Source: Flavobacterium zepuense
Lineage (GTDB): Bacteria; Bacteroidota; Bacteroidia; Flavobacteriales; Flavobacteriaceae
Length of the DNA stretch: 64,000 nt
Direction of reading: 5' to 3'
Assembly: GCF_007097145.1 (NCBI RefSeq)
Contig: NZ_VJVZ01000002.1
Location: 248,001 to 312,000, forward strand
Both the position numbers and the translations under genes were made by a program. A model generated the notes under the pieces. The model saw only the letters and a list, made by a program, of their open reading frames with translations. It was not told where the DNA came from and did no database searches. Below, piece after piece: positions 44,294-52,761 of this stretch (position 1 is its first letter; every line of letters starts with the position of its first letter).

Positions 44294-45244
44294 ATGCTGC
44301 TAAATAAACGAATACCCATGTCTTATGTGCTGGGCAAAATAAAGATAGAATTGGCGCTCGTTATAGTATATGCACTGGGTTTTGAAGTTGTACACCATTT
44401 TTACCATGCTATATCTATAAATATTCCTATTGCTGTGCCTACTATTATAGGTACAATTATATCGTTACTGCTTGCATTTAAAAGCAACCAGGCTTATGAC
44501 CGTTGGTGGGAAGCCCGTATTGTATGGGGTGGTATTGTAAACGACTCCAGGTCGTTGCTGCGCCAGGTAATTGTATTTTACAAAGACCCTGATTTTTCTA
44601 TAGAAGCTAACGATTTTAAAGAAGGCTTTGCTAAAAGGCAGGCTGCATGGTGCTATTCGCTCGCCCAGGCGCTGCGTGGTAAAGACCCGGTTAAGCCTAT
44701 TAAAACATTATTAAATGAAGACGAATTGCGCTTTGTAAAGAACCACAAGCATGTGCCTAATGCATTATTAATGCTGCATGGCAAAGAACTTAAAAAAGCA
44801 TTAGAGGAGGGCAAGCTAAACGTATACCAGCAGGTAGAGATAGATAATACCCTAACGCGTTTGTGCGACTCTATGGGCAAGTGTGAGCGTATTAAAAACA
44901 CCATTTTCCCAACCACATATAGCATGTATATAAGGTTTACGCTTTGCCTGTTCCTTATACTGCTGCCTTTTGGGCTTACCGATTATTTAGGATGGCTGCA
45001 AATACCGGTTGTGGCAACTATAGGCGCAGCGTGTTTTCTTATTGAAAAAATGGCGATACACCTGCAGGATCCGTTTGAGAATCGCCCTACCGATACGCCT
45101 ATGATATCAATATCCAACAATATAGAAAATAACCTGATGCAAATGGTTAACGAGTACCGGGACGAATTTGCGCCGGAAGATGCTCCTAAAGAACCTAACC
45201 TTCATCATATACAACCTGTTAAGAATGCCTATTTTGTTTTGTAG
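44294..45244 (+). CDS. Bestrophin-family anion/cation channel protein
   Basis: A 316-residue membrane protein of the bestrophin/RFP-TM family. Key parts are TIIGTIISLLLAFKSNQAYDRWWEARIVWG (pore helix region and the conserved AYDRWWE), LRQVIVFYKDP, IKNTIFPTTYSMYIRFTL and DPFENRPTDTPM (related to the calcium-clasp region of animal bestrophins). Bacterial relatives form pentameric ion channels. Here it follows a two-component system and a USP-like gene, suggesting regulated ion flux under stress. Confidence 0.92.
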   Translation: MLLNKRIPMSYVLGKIKIELALVIVYALGFEVVHHFYHAISINIPIAVPTIIGTIISLLLAFKSNQAYDRWWEARIVWGGIVNDSRSLLRQVIVFYKDPDFSIEANDFKEGFAKRQAAWCYSLAQALRGKDPVKPIKTLLNEDELRFVKNHKHVPNALLMLHGKELKKALEEGKLNVYQQVEIDNTLTRLCDSMGKCERIKNTIFPTTYSMYIRFTLCLFLILLPFGLTDYLGWLQIPVVATIGAACFLIEKMAIHLQDPFENRPTDTPMISISNNIENNLMQMVNEYRDEFAPEDAPKEPNLHHIQPVKNAYFVL

Positions 45245-45312
45245 TTTATAATTGTTTTACAAGCCTTAAGTTTTGTGTTTTCCGGCCTGTTCCGGGTAGT
45301 TATGTATGGTTG

Positions 45313-45341
45313 CCGCCCTTGTTATACAGGGGCGGTTTTTT
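45313..45341 (+). terminator. Terminator after the bestrophin operon
   Basis: CCGCCC (45313-45318) pairs with GGGCGG (45330-45335), followed by TTTTTTG. Confidence 0.8.
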
Positions 45342-45364
45342 GTTTATTACCATCAAATCATCAA

Positions 45365-45397
45365 TTGTTAGCAATCCCGCAAAAAACATTATTTTTG
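45365..45397 (+). promoter_or_regulatory. Bacteroidetes-type promoter for fabD
   Basis: TTG at 45365-45367 and TATTTTTG at 45390-45397 with a 22-base spacer; ATG follows at 45430. Confidence 0.6.
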
Positions 45398-45429
45398 CAG
45401 TCACAAACAGCAAAAAACAAAATTAAGAT

Positions 45430-46311
45430 ATGAAAGCATATGTATTTCCGGGTCAGGGTGCCCAGTTTACCGGTATGGGTAAAGAGCTTTATGAAAGTTC
45501 TGCCGAGGCGAAGGAATTATTTGAAAAAGCTAACGATATACTGGGTTTTCGCATTACCGATATTATGTTTGAAGGTACGGCCGACCAGCTTAAAGAAACC
45601 CGTGTAACACAGCCTGCGGTTTTTTTACACTCGGTTATATTGGCAAAAACATTAGGCGACAGCTTTAAGCCGGAAATGGTTGCAGGCCACTCGTTAGGGG
45701 AATTCAGCGCGCTTGTGGCTGCCGGAGCCTTAACTTTTGAGGACGGACTTAAACTGGTTTCGCAACGTGCCCTTGCCATGCAAAAGGCCTGCGAAATAAC
45801 TCCCAGCACTATGGCCGCCGTTCTTGGCCTTGAAGATAATGTAGTAGAAGAGGTTTGCGCACAAATAGATGGCGTTGTAGTTCCTGCCAACTATAACTGT
45901 CCCGGCCAGCTTGTAATATCCGGCGAAACAACAGCGGTAGAAGCTGCCTGCGAAGCCATGAAGGCTGCCGGCGCTAAAAGGGCGCTGATACTGCCTGTGG
46001 GCGGTGCTTTCCACAGCCCTATGATGGAGCCTGCCCGCGAGGAGCTTGCTGCTGCCATAGAGCAAACTACTTTTACCAACCCAATTTGCCCAGTATACCA
46101 AAACGTACCTGCAACCGCAGTTACAGATGCCAATGAAATTAAGCGTAATCTGATCATTCAGCTTACTGCCCCTGTAAAATGGACACAGAGTGTACAAAAC
46201 ATGATTGCCGATGGCGCTACCCTGTTTACAGAAGTTGGCCCGGGTAACGTACTGCAAGGCCTTGTAAAAAAAATAAACAAAGAAGCAGAGACAGCTTCGG
46301 CGGGAGCATAA
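45430..46311 (+). CDS. fabD: Malonyl-CoA:ACP S-malonyltransferase
   Basis: Loads malonyl units onto acyl carrier protein at the start of fatty acid synthesis. 293 residues: YVFPGQGAQFTGMGKELY opening, catalytic Ser in AGHSLGEFSALVAAG, Arg/Gln region RALAMQKA, catalytic His in VGGAFHSPMMEPA, and LFTEVGPGNVLQGLVK. Monocistronic with its own promoter and terminator. Confidence 0.96.
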   Translation: MKAYVFPGQGAQFTGMGKELYESSAEAKELFEKANDILGFRITDIMFEGTADQLKETRVTQPAVFLHSVILAKTLGDSFKPEMVAGHSLGEFSALVAAGALTFEDGLKLVSQRALAMQKACEITPSTMAAVLGLEDNVVEEVCAQIDGVVVPANYNCPGQLVISGETTAVEAACEAMKAAGAKRALILPVGGAFHSPMMEPAREELAAAIEQTTFTNPICPVYQNVPATAVTDANEIKRNLIIQLTAPVKWTQSVQNMIADGATLFTEVGPGNVLQGLVKKINKEAETASAGA

Positions 46312-46372
46312 TTTAAGTTTTCAGCCTGCCTGTTAGTAAACAGGTCTAAGTGATCAGTTTTCAGATACAGCT

Positions 46373-46406
46373 AATCCCCATTATAATCGTAATGGGGATT
46401 TTTTAT
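46373..46406 (+). terminator. Rho-independent terminator after fabD
   Basis: AATCCCCATTA and TAATGGGGATT are perfect 11-bp arms with a 6-base loop, followed by T's. Confidence 0.92.
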
Positions 46407-46490
46407 GTAACTAAATCATCAATAAACATAATTACAAGCAACCTTTTAACAATTGCACCATCTGCTAAGCAATCGCCTTAACCAAACCCT

Positions 46491-47480
46491 ATGCTACCAC
46501 GATTACTATGGCTTTTGCTGCTGCCGCTATGCCTTACCTCCTGCGCCACGATTTTTAACCGCAAAGAATATAAGCTCAAAATATATGCCTACGAAAATAA
46601 TGTAAAGGCAAAAGTATACGACAGTATATACACCCTGCCCGCTTACGTTAAGGTAAAACGCGGTAAACAAGACCTTGCCGTACAGTTTATAACCGACTCG
46701 CTTACACGCAATATAATAGTTAAATCATCGGTAAATCCGGAGTTTATTTACGGCAACCTTGCCTTTCTACAACTTGCGCCGGCAGGATATATTACCGATT
46801 GCTTTACCGATAAACGCTTTTACTACGGCCGCAAACTGCTCTTTAAAAGCTGGGATACCACTACGGTTTTCACGCCGCCTTTACTTAGTGGAGTAAAGAA
46901 ATATTTTGCCCAAAAATATCCGGTGCAAAAGAGGCAGGTAAATATGTCGGTTTCTATTCCCTATATAAACGGGTTTTATATGCAGCCAAAGGACGAGGGC
47001 ATAAGGATGAACGCAGGCTTTTTTGGGCTAAGTGCCGGGTTGGAATACTATTATAAAGACAATACATTCGTGAAACTTAACATCGCCAGCACCATAGATT
47101 TCGACTTTTTTATACCTGTACCTATAGAAGGTGATGGGCCATACCAAAGTACACGGAATTTTAATATAAGCCTTACCAACAATCATAAAGTGTCGCGCTT
47201 TGTTTTGGGTTATGGGGTTAGCTACGCTAAAAACACCTGGCAGTATCATACCGGAAATAGCTTTGATGAAACATTTGGCACCATTATGCCCACACCATCA
47301 CGAAAAGAGGTAAGCCACTCTTTTGGATTAGCTTTTAATGCCTACCACCAATTTACCGACGACTTTTTTATGGGCGTAGTATACAACCCCACATTTTATG
47401 ATGTTTCGCCTTCAGGCAATTTTAATTACCAGCACGTTATAAGCCTTGACCTTATGTGGAAGGTGCGACTTTGGAAATAG
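46491..47480 (+). CDS. Lipoprotein with barrel-like C-terminal region, function unknown
   Basis: A 329-residue lipoprotein. Lipobox LTSC at residues ~15-18, then ATIFNRKEYKLKIYAYENNVKAKVYD, which resembles the PEGA-like N-end of the lipoprotein-protease at 8564. The rest (~150-329) has alternating strands (SVSIPYINGFYM, GFFGLSAGLEYYY, VLGYGVSYAKNTW, YQHVISLDLMWKVRLWK), suggestive of a small beta-barrel. No catalytic signature. Monocistronic. Confidence 0.65.
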   Translation: MLPRLLWLLLLPLCLTSCATIFNRKEYKLKIYAYENNVKAKVYDSIYTLPAYVKVKRGKQDLAVQFITDSLTRNIIVKSSVNPEFIYGNLAFLQLAPAGYITDCFTDKRFYYGRKLLFKSWDTTTVFTPPLLSGVKKYFAQKYPVQKRQVNMSVSIPYINGFYMQPKDEGIRMNAGFFGLSAGLEYYYKDNTFVKLNIASTIDFDFFIPVPIEGDGPYQSTRNFNISLTNNHKVSRFVLGYGVSYAKNTWQYHTGNSFDETFGTIMPTPSRKEVSHSFGLAFNAYHQFTDDFFMGVVYNPTFYDVSPSGNFNYQHVISLDLMWKVRLWK

Positions 47481-47498
47481 AGTTTAATGATAGCAAAA

Positions 47499-47522
47499 AT
47501 CCCAAACCGTATGGCTTGGGAT
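47499..47522 (+). terminator. Terminator-like hairpin after the 46491 lipoprotein
   Basis: ATCCCAA and TTGGGAT form a 7-bp stem around a 10-base loop. The A-run on the left suggests use by the converging galE transcript as well. Confidence 0.6.
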
Positions 47523-47608
47523 CTTATATATTTTATTCGATATTGCTCACTTCGCTACGCTCGTTCGAAAGGACAAACTTGCCTGAAAACTGTTACTGCG
47601 ACTGAAAA

Positions 47609-48625
47609 CTACTTCGCGCGCACCTTTTGTTCCCATTTCCAGGCAGAGGCAAGTGCTTCATCAAGGCTTAGTTCGGCTTTCCATCCCAAAACATTGTTTG
47701 CTTTGGTAGTATCGGCGTAAGCCTCGGTAATATCACCGGCCCTTCTCGGCACTATTTTATAGTTAAGGCTTTTGCCAGATGCTTTTTCAAACGCATGGAT
47801 AACTTCTAAAACAGAGCTTCCTTTACCGGTACCAAGGTTAAATACCTCTACTTTATCGGCATTCTTTTTATCTACAAGCCTTTTAAGGGCTTTTACGTGT
47901 GCTTTGGCAAGGTCTACCACGTGTATGTAATCGCGCACGCAGGTACCATCAGGCGTTGGGTAATCATCGCCAAAAACCGAAAGCTGGTCGCGCAGGCCTA
48001 TGGCGGCCTGTGTAATGAACGGAACAAGGTTTTGCGGCACACCCAGGGGCAGCTCGCCAATATTAGCCGACTCATGCGCTCCAACCGGGTTAAAGTAGCG
48101 CAGTAATATTGCTTCGATAGCGCTAACAGCAGCCACATCGCGAATGATCTCTTCGCCTATTTGTTTGGTGTTGCCGTAAGGCGACATGGCAGGTTGCACG
48201 GCAGTATCTTCAGTAATAGGCATTTTTTCGGCCTGGCCGTAAACGGTACACGAAGAGCTGAATATAAAGTTGGCTTTATCTTTCTTTTGCAATTCCTGTA
48301 AAATATACACCAGTGCACCAATATTGTTTTCATAGTACAGTAACGGGTTTTGTACACTCTCGCCCACCGCTTTAGATGCTGCAAAATGTATAACTCCGCT
48401 AACATCGGCATATTTGGCAAAAAACTGCTGTACGGCTGCTTTATCCCTAAGGTCAACCTGTTCAAATTCGGGACTCTTGCCGTTAATGGCTTTAATACCT
48501 TCTAAAACGGTTACAGATGAGTTAGAAAGGTCGTCTATAATAACAACCTCAAAGCCTTCGTTTTGCAATTCTACCACAGTATGCGAACCTATAAAGCCCA
48601 GGCCGCCGGTTACCAGTATTTTCAT
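47609..48625 (-). CDS. galE: UDP-glucose 4-epimerase
   Basis: A 338-residue NAD+-dependent epimerase interconverting UDP-glucose and UDP-galactose (or the N-acetyl forms). NAD motif VTGGLGFIGSHTVVEL, DLSNSS, HFAASKAVGESVQNP, catalytic Ser in FSSSCTVYG and Tyr-x3-Lys in SPYGNTKQIGEE, then LLRYFNPVGAHESANIGE. Third gene of an operon with a DegT-type aminotransferase and a small lipoprotein, so probably surface polysaccharide supply. Confidence 0.95.
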   Translation of the reverse strand: MKILVTGGLGFIGSHTVVELQNEGFEVVIIDDLSNSSVTVLEGIKAINGKSPEFEQVDLRDKAAVQQFFAKYADVSGVIHFAASKAVGESVQNPLLYYENNIGALVYILQELQKKDKANFIFSSSCTVYGQAEKMPITEDTAVQPAMSPYGNTKQIGEEIIRDVAAVSAIEAILLRYFNPVGAHESANIGELPLGVPQNLVPFITQAAIGLRDQLSVFGDDYPTPDGTCVRDYIHVVDLAKAHVKALKRLVDKKNADKVEVFNLGTGKGSSVLEVIHAFEKASGKSLNYKIVPRRAGDITEAYADTTKANNVLGWKAELSLDEALASAWKWEQKVRAK

Positions 48626-48627
48626 AT

Positions 48628-49050
48628 TTATTTTTTAGTTGGTGCAACAGTATAATTAAAAAGGTACTCGCCGTTCTTATCCCTATAATCGTAAGTTAAG
48701 GCAACATCCATTTTCCTGAATGCCTCCATAGTAGAAGCATTGTCAAGATTATCCTGAGCCTGTTTTTTTAGTTGTGCTTTTACCTCTTCAATATTTTCGG
48801 GCAGGGCATCTTTACTGGCGGTTGTAGCCGTATAATAGTACACGAGCGTTAACGGCGCTTCTTTAGCCGATGTGCTATCAAGGCGCGTACCGCCATCAAT
48901 AACCATTGGGCACATTTTATCCATCTGGACAGACATTTCCTGCAACTCGGTAAAATAGTCGTCTTTTACACAACCTGTTGCCAATGCAGCGATAAGAAGC
49001 ATAAAGCACAGCCTTAATCCTAAATGTATAGTACCCAATTTATCTTTCAT
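48628..49050 (-). CDS. Small lipoprotein coupled to DegT-type aminotransferase
   Basis: A 140-residue protein with a lipoprotein signal (LCFMLLIAALATGC, lipidated Cys ~residue 27). The rest is acidic/helical (EIEEVKAQLKKQAQDNLDNA-like), then a beta segment ALTYDYRDKNGEYLFNYTV. I know no named family. The ATG overlaps the aminotransferase TAA by one base (TAATG), and galE starts 2 bases after its stop, so all three are cotranslated. Function unknown. Confidence 0.75.
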   Translation of the reverse strand: MKDKLGTIHLGLRLCFMLLIAALATGCVKDDYFTELQEMSVQMDKMCPMVIDGGTRLDSTSAKEAPLTLVYYYTATTASKDALPENIEEVKAQLKKQAQDNLDNASTMEAFRKMDVALTYDYRDKNGEYLFNYTVAPTKK

Positions 49051-50180
49051 TATGCTAAAAATTCGATTACACTATCGGTAATAAATTTAATTTGCTCATC
49101 ATCAAGCTCGGTATGCATAGGCAGGGCAATAACCTCTTTTACCAGTTGGTTGGTAACAGGGAAATCGGCCTCGTTGTAACGGGCATCGGCGTAAGCCTTT
49201 TGGCTGTGCAATGGTATAGGATAATAAATAGCACAAGGTATGCCTTTATCCAGCAGGTGTTTCATAAGCGCATCCCTGTCGGCATCCAGTATACGTAATA
49301 CATACTGGTGAAACACATGGCTATCTGTACTGCCAATTACAACTGGAGGAACAATTTTAGCATGGTTGGCAAAAGCAGCGCTGTATTTAGCAGCCGCTTC
49401 CTGTCGTGCTTTGTTATAGGTATCAAGATGAGGCAGTTTAGCATTAAGCACTGCCGCCTGAACACTATCCAGCCTTGAGTTTACACCCACAACATCGTGG
49501 TGGTAACGCTCATACATGCCATGGTTTACAATACCTCTAAGGGTGTGCGCAAGGGCATCATCATTAGTAAAAATGGCACCACCATCGCCATAGCAGCCTA
49601 AGTTTTTAGATGGGAAAAACGACGTTGAAGCCACATCGCCTATTACGCCAACTTTCTTTTTAGAACCGTCGGCATACGTATAATCGGCACCAATGGCCTG
49701 TGCGTTATCTTCTATAACATACAGGTTATGTTCTTTAGCAATGTCAAGGATAGCCTCCATATTAGCGGCCTGCCCAAACAAATGCACCGGAACGATAGCC
49801 TTTGTTTTAGGAGTAATGGCTTTTTTAATAGCCTCGATAGAAATGTTGTAAGTATCAACATCAACATCTACCAAAACCGGGGTAAGCTGCAACAAGGCAA
49901 TAACCTCTACCGTGGCGGCAAAAGTAAAATCGGCCGTAATAACCTCATCGCCGGGTTTAAGGCCAAGGCCCATCATGGCTATCTGCAGGGCATCGGTACC
50001 GTTTGCACACGGTATTACGTGCTTAGCGCCAAGATACTGCTCAAGGTCTTTTTGAAATTTATGAACCTGGGGTCCGTTTATATAAGCTGTGTTATCTAAA
50101 ACTTCCTGAATAGAAGTATTTACTGTATCTTTAATACTTTCATACTGGCCTTTAAGATCGACCATCTGGATTTTTTTCAT
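49050..50180 (-). CDS. DegT/DnrJ/EryC1/StrS family PLP aminotransferase
   Basis: A 376-residue sugar aminotransferase transferring an amino group to a nucleotide keto-sugar for surface glycans. Signatures are the opening MVDLKGQY, GTDALQIAMMGLG, EVITADFTFAATVEVI, VIEDNAQAIGA, and the PLP Lys in TSFFPSKNLGCYGDGGAIFTND. First gene of the operon with the lipoprotein and galE. Product sugar not deducible; WlbE/WbpE-like UDP-GlcNAc(3NH2) enzymes have this form. Confidence 0.93.
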   Translation of the reverse strand: MKKIQMVDLKGQYESIKDTVNTSIQEVLDNTAYINGPQVHKFQKDLEQYLGAKHVIPCANGTDALQIAMMGLGLKPGDEVITADFTFAATVEVIALLQLTPVLVDVDVDTYNISIEAIKKAITPKTKAIVPVHLFGQAANMEAILDIAKEHNLYVIEDNAQAIGADYTYADGSKKKVGVIGDVASTSFFPSKNLGCYGDGGAIFTNDDALAHTLRGIVNHGMYERYHHDVVGVNSRLDSVQAAVLNAKLPHLDTYNKARQEAAAKYSAAFANHAKIVPPVVIGSTDSHVFHQYVLRILDADRDALMKHLLDKGIPCAIYYPIPLHSQKAYADARYNEADFPVTNQLVKEVIALPMHTELDDEQIKFITDSVIEFLA

Positions 50181-50205
50181 TATTCTGAAATTATTTAAAT
50201 CAACG

Positions 50206-50241
50206 CAAAACTACTAATTTAATAACTCAGCACCAATCAAA
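50206..50241 (-). promoter_or_regulatory. Promoter of the aminotransferase-lipoprotein-galE operon
   Basis: Minus-strand TAGTTTTG at 50206-50213 with TTTG at 50238-50241 (24-base spacer) or TTG at 50234-50236 (20 bases), 26 bases before the ATG. Confidence 0.5.
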
Positions 50242-50282
50242 ATGCTATAAAGTATGTAATTTAGCAGCCCAATATTTTACTT

Positions 50283-51527
50283 ATGTTTTTCCTTTACAGC
50301 CTGCTTACGCACATAGCCAGTTTTGTTTTAAAGATTGTAGCGCTTTTTAGTCCTAAGATCAAACTATTTGTGCACGGGCGTAAAGATGTATTTAAAACGC
50401 TTTCGCAAAAAATAAGCCCTGCCGACAAGACCATTTGGTTTCATGCGGCATCGTTAGGCGAATACGAGCAGGGCCTGCCCATTATGGAAAAAATGAGGCA
50501 ACTGCATCCCAGCCACAAAATAGTGCTTACGTTCTTTTCGCCATCGGGCTACGAAATACGCAAAAACACTAAAGCCGCAGATGTGGTGGTGTACCTGCCA
50601 TTAGACACCCTGGCTAATGCTAAAAAGTTTATGCAACTTGTACACCCATCAATGGCATTTTTTATTAAGTACGAGTTTTGGCCCAACTACCTTAACGAGC
50701 TTAAAAAACAAAACACCCCTACCTATCTTATATCGGGACTGTTTAGGCCCAATCAGGCATTTTTTAAATGGTACGGCGGTTTTTACCGTGAGGCATTTAA
50801 AGCCTTTAACCACTTTTTTGTGCAGTACGAAAGCTCTAAACAATTACTGGCAACTATTGGCTTTACCAACGTTACCATTAGCGGCGACACCCGTTACGAC
50901 CGCGTGAGCGAAATTTTAAACCGCGACAACAGCCTGCCGTTTATAGAAGAATTTATTAATGGCAAAACTACCGTGGTGTTAGGTAGTTCCTGGCCAAAGG
51001 ACGAAGCCCTAATCCTGCCGTTTATAAATGCCTCTACCGATGTAAAATTTATAATAGCGCCGCATACCCTGGGCGAAGACCACATAAACGATATAAAGAA
51101 CAGCCTTACCAAAAACACCGTTTTATTTTCTGAAAAAGAAGGCAGTAATCTGGCAGAATATTCGGTCTTAATTGTAAATACTATAGGTATATTGGGTAAA
51201 ATTTACAGCTACGCCGATGTGGCCTATGTAGGCGGTGGCTTTGGTACGGCGGGGCTTCATAATATATTAGAACCTGCCGCTTTTGGCGTGCCGATTATTA
51301 TTGGCCCGAACCACCAAAAATTCCCCGAAGCAGTTGCACTTGTACAAATGGGCGGTGTTATTGCCGTTAAAGACAAGACCGGAATGGAAGATGCATTATC
51401 GTCTTTAATTTACAACGATGATTACCGTTGGGAAACCGGCCACACTGCCGGTACTTTTGTAAGCATGAACCGCGGTGCGGTAAACATTATAATAAACCAT
51501 ATTATTACAGATGCAGCCAACATTTAA
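50283..51527 (+). CDS. waaA: 3-deoxy-D-manno-octulosonic acid (Kdo) transferase
   Basis: A 414-residue inner-membrane GT30 glycosyltransferase adding Kdo to lipid A precursor. N-terminal membrane anchor (LYSLLTHIASFVLKIVALF), then IWFHAASLGEYEQGLPIME, KYEFWPNYL, ISGDTRYDR, GSSWPKDE, IIAPHTLGEDHI, VNTIGILGKIYSYADVAYVGGGFGTAGLHNILEPA. All are WaaA landmarks. Overlaps the downstream GNAT gene by 17 bases. Confidence 0.95.
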   Translation: MFFLYSLLTHIASFVLKIVALFSPKIKLFVHGRKDVFKTLSQKISPADKTIWFHAASLGEYEQGLPIMEKMRQLHPSHKIVLTFFSPSGYEIRKNTKAADVVVYLPLDTLANAKKFMQLVHPSMAFFIKYEFWPNYLNELKKQNTPTYLISGLFRPNQAFFKWYGGFYREAFKAFNHFFVQYESSKQLLATIGFTNVTISGDTRYDRVSEILNRDNSLPFIEEFINGKTTVVLGSSWPKDEALILPFINASTDVKFIIAPHTLGEDHINDIKNSLTKNTVLFSEKEGSNLAEYSVLIVNTIGILGKIYSYADVAYVGGGFGTAGLHNILEPAAFGVPIIIGPNHQKFPEAVALVQMGGVIAVKDKTGMEDALSSLIYNDDYRWETGHTAGTFVSMNRGAVNIIINHIITDAANI

Positions 51528-51960
51528 ACCCTTTGAAGCTACCGATGCCCCTGCTGTAATTACCATGATGCAGCAGTTTTATGCCATAGACGGTTACCCC
51601 ATTGATGCAGCCGTTAGCAATGGCCTGTTTTTTGAGTTTATAGAAAATGATTCTCTTGGGCATGGCTGGGTTATGTTATATGACGGCAAGCCTGTGGGTT
51701 ATTTTATCCTGACCTTTGTATTTAGTTTTGAATACCAGGGCCGCATAGCCTTTTTAGATGAGCTGTTTGTATCGACCGAAGCTCGTGGCGCAGGGCTTGG
51801 CAAACATGCACTTGATTTTATTGCCGAAGAAGCTAAAGCACTATCCATTAAAATCGTTTACCTGGAAATTGAGCCCCATAACGAGGCCGCCCGCAAACTC
51901 TACCTCTCTAAAAACTACACTGTACACAAACGCGGACTGATGCGTTTGGTTGTTCAATAA
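51511..51960 (+). CDS. GNAT family N-acetyltransferase
   Basis: A 149-residue acetyltransferase. FLDELFVSTEARGAGLGKHALDFIAEEA is the acetyl-CoA binding block (RGAGLG), followed by VYLEIEPHNEAARKLYLSKNYTVHKRGLM. Overlaps waaA by 17 bases, so they are probably cotranscribed. Substrate unknown. Confidence 0.9.
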   Translation: MQPTFKPFEATDAPAVITMMQQFYAIDGYPIDAAVSNGLFFEFIENDSLGHGWVMLYDGKPVGYFILTFVFSFEYQGRIAFLDELFVSTEARGAGLGKHALDFIAEEAKALSIKIVYLEIEPHNEAARKLYLSKNYTVHKRGLMRLVVQ

Positions 51961-51977
51961 CATTAGCAAATTATATC

Positions 51978-52227
51978 TTATGCATTAAATTCCGGAGGGG
52001 CGGCACATCTATAAATTGTATGCCGCTCCTCCGGAGCTCTATTGCATAAAGCAATATATAACTATAAATATACCGCCCCGCTGAGGCTCATACTTCTTCA
52101 CTTAAAACGGGAAGCTACAAAACGCAAATTATTTCATATTAATAATAAGCTTCGGAGAAGCGGCATATTTATAGAAACAAATCTCGTAGCGCGTTTTTGA
52201 GCTCTGGAGGAGCGGCATATAAATACT
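51978..52227. repeat. Cluster of five dispersed repeat copies, motif GGAGCGGCATATTTATAG
   Basis: Copies at about 51989-52014 (+), 52010-52037 (-), 52060-52088 (-), 52149-52175 (+) and 52202-52227 (+) share the core G(A/G)GCGGCATA(T)(T/A)TATA. The first two form a hairpin with 15-bp arms (51991-52005, 52021-52035, one G-T pair) and outer arms TTATGCA/TGCATAA. It fills nearly all the 286 bases between the GNAT and AhpD-like genes; no other gene is seen there. Confidence 0.8.
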
Positions 52228-52246
52228 TTCAATTTATCTAATCCTA

Positions 52247-52681
52247 TTACTCCGGCATCATACCAGTAGTTATGGCTATACGGTTCCAGCTGTTTATTAC
52301 TACAATGTTCATGATAACCTGAGCAGTATATTTTTCGCCTAAAACTGCCACGGCAGCATCATACGTAGTATCGCTCACGTGGTTGCCTATAAGGGTAACC
52401 TCTTCGGTAAGGGCAAGTATGGCCTGCTCTTCAGGGCTAAAAAATGGGGTATCCCTCCATGCACTTACTGTGTAAATGCGCTGCTCTGTTTCGCCATATT
52501 TGCGGGCATCTTTAGTGTGCATATCCAAACAATAGGCACAGCCGTTTATTTGCGAAGCGCGTATTTTTATAAGTTCTTTGTGTAGTTTATCAACCTCTGT
52601 AGTAGCAAGGTATTTTTCAAATGCCATCATAGCCTGGTAGCCTTCTTTCTCAATTGCGAATAAATTCATTCTTGTTTTCAT
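52247..52681 (-). CDS. AhpD-like/carboxymuconolactone decarboxylase family protein
   Basis: A 144-residue alkylhydroperoxidase-like protein. The redox motif is INGCAYCLDMHTKDARKYGE (CxxC with downstream His), the core of AhpD-type peroxidase families. Probably detoxifies peroxides or related compounds. Downstream of the Crp/Fnr regulator gene by 80 bases, which may control it. A strong inverted repeat lies between them. Confidence 0.9.
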   Translation of the reverse strand: MKTRMNLFAIEKEGYQAMMAFEKYLATTEVDKLHKELIKIRASQINGCAYCLDMHTKDARKYGETEQRIYTVSAWRDTPFFSPEEQAILALTEEVTLIGNHVSDTTYDAAVAVLGEKYTAQVIMNIVVINSWNRIAITTGMMPE

Positions 52682-52736
52682 GACTTATTGTTTTAATTTG
52701 TTTGATACAAATTTCTAACAAGCACACATCAAAAAA

Positions 52737-52752
52737 CTTAATCAAGATTAAG
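52737..52752. promoter_or_regulatory. Palindrome CTTAATC-AA-GATTAAG between the Crp/Fnr and AhpD-like genes
   Basis: A perfect 7-bp inverted repeat, 56 bases upstream of the AhpD-like ATG. It could be a regulator site or, with the adjoining T-run on the minus strand, a weak terminator for the Crp/Fnr gene. Confidence 0.4.
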
Positions 52753-52761
52753 AAAAAAAAT

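Noticed and set aside
47540..47600. Phrase CTTCGCTACGCTCGTTCG near the end of galE
   Set aside because: Resembles a common intergenic repeat, but one copy and no arms here; not enough to call.
51991..52035. Hairpin read as the terminator of the waaA-GNAT operon
   Set aside because: There is no T-run after it, and its arms are copies of the dispersed repeat found further on.
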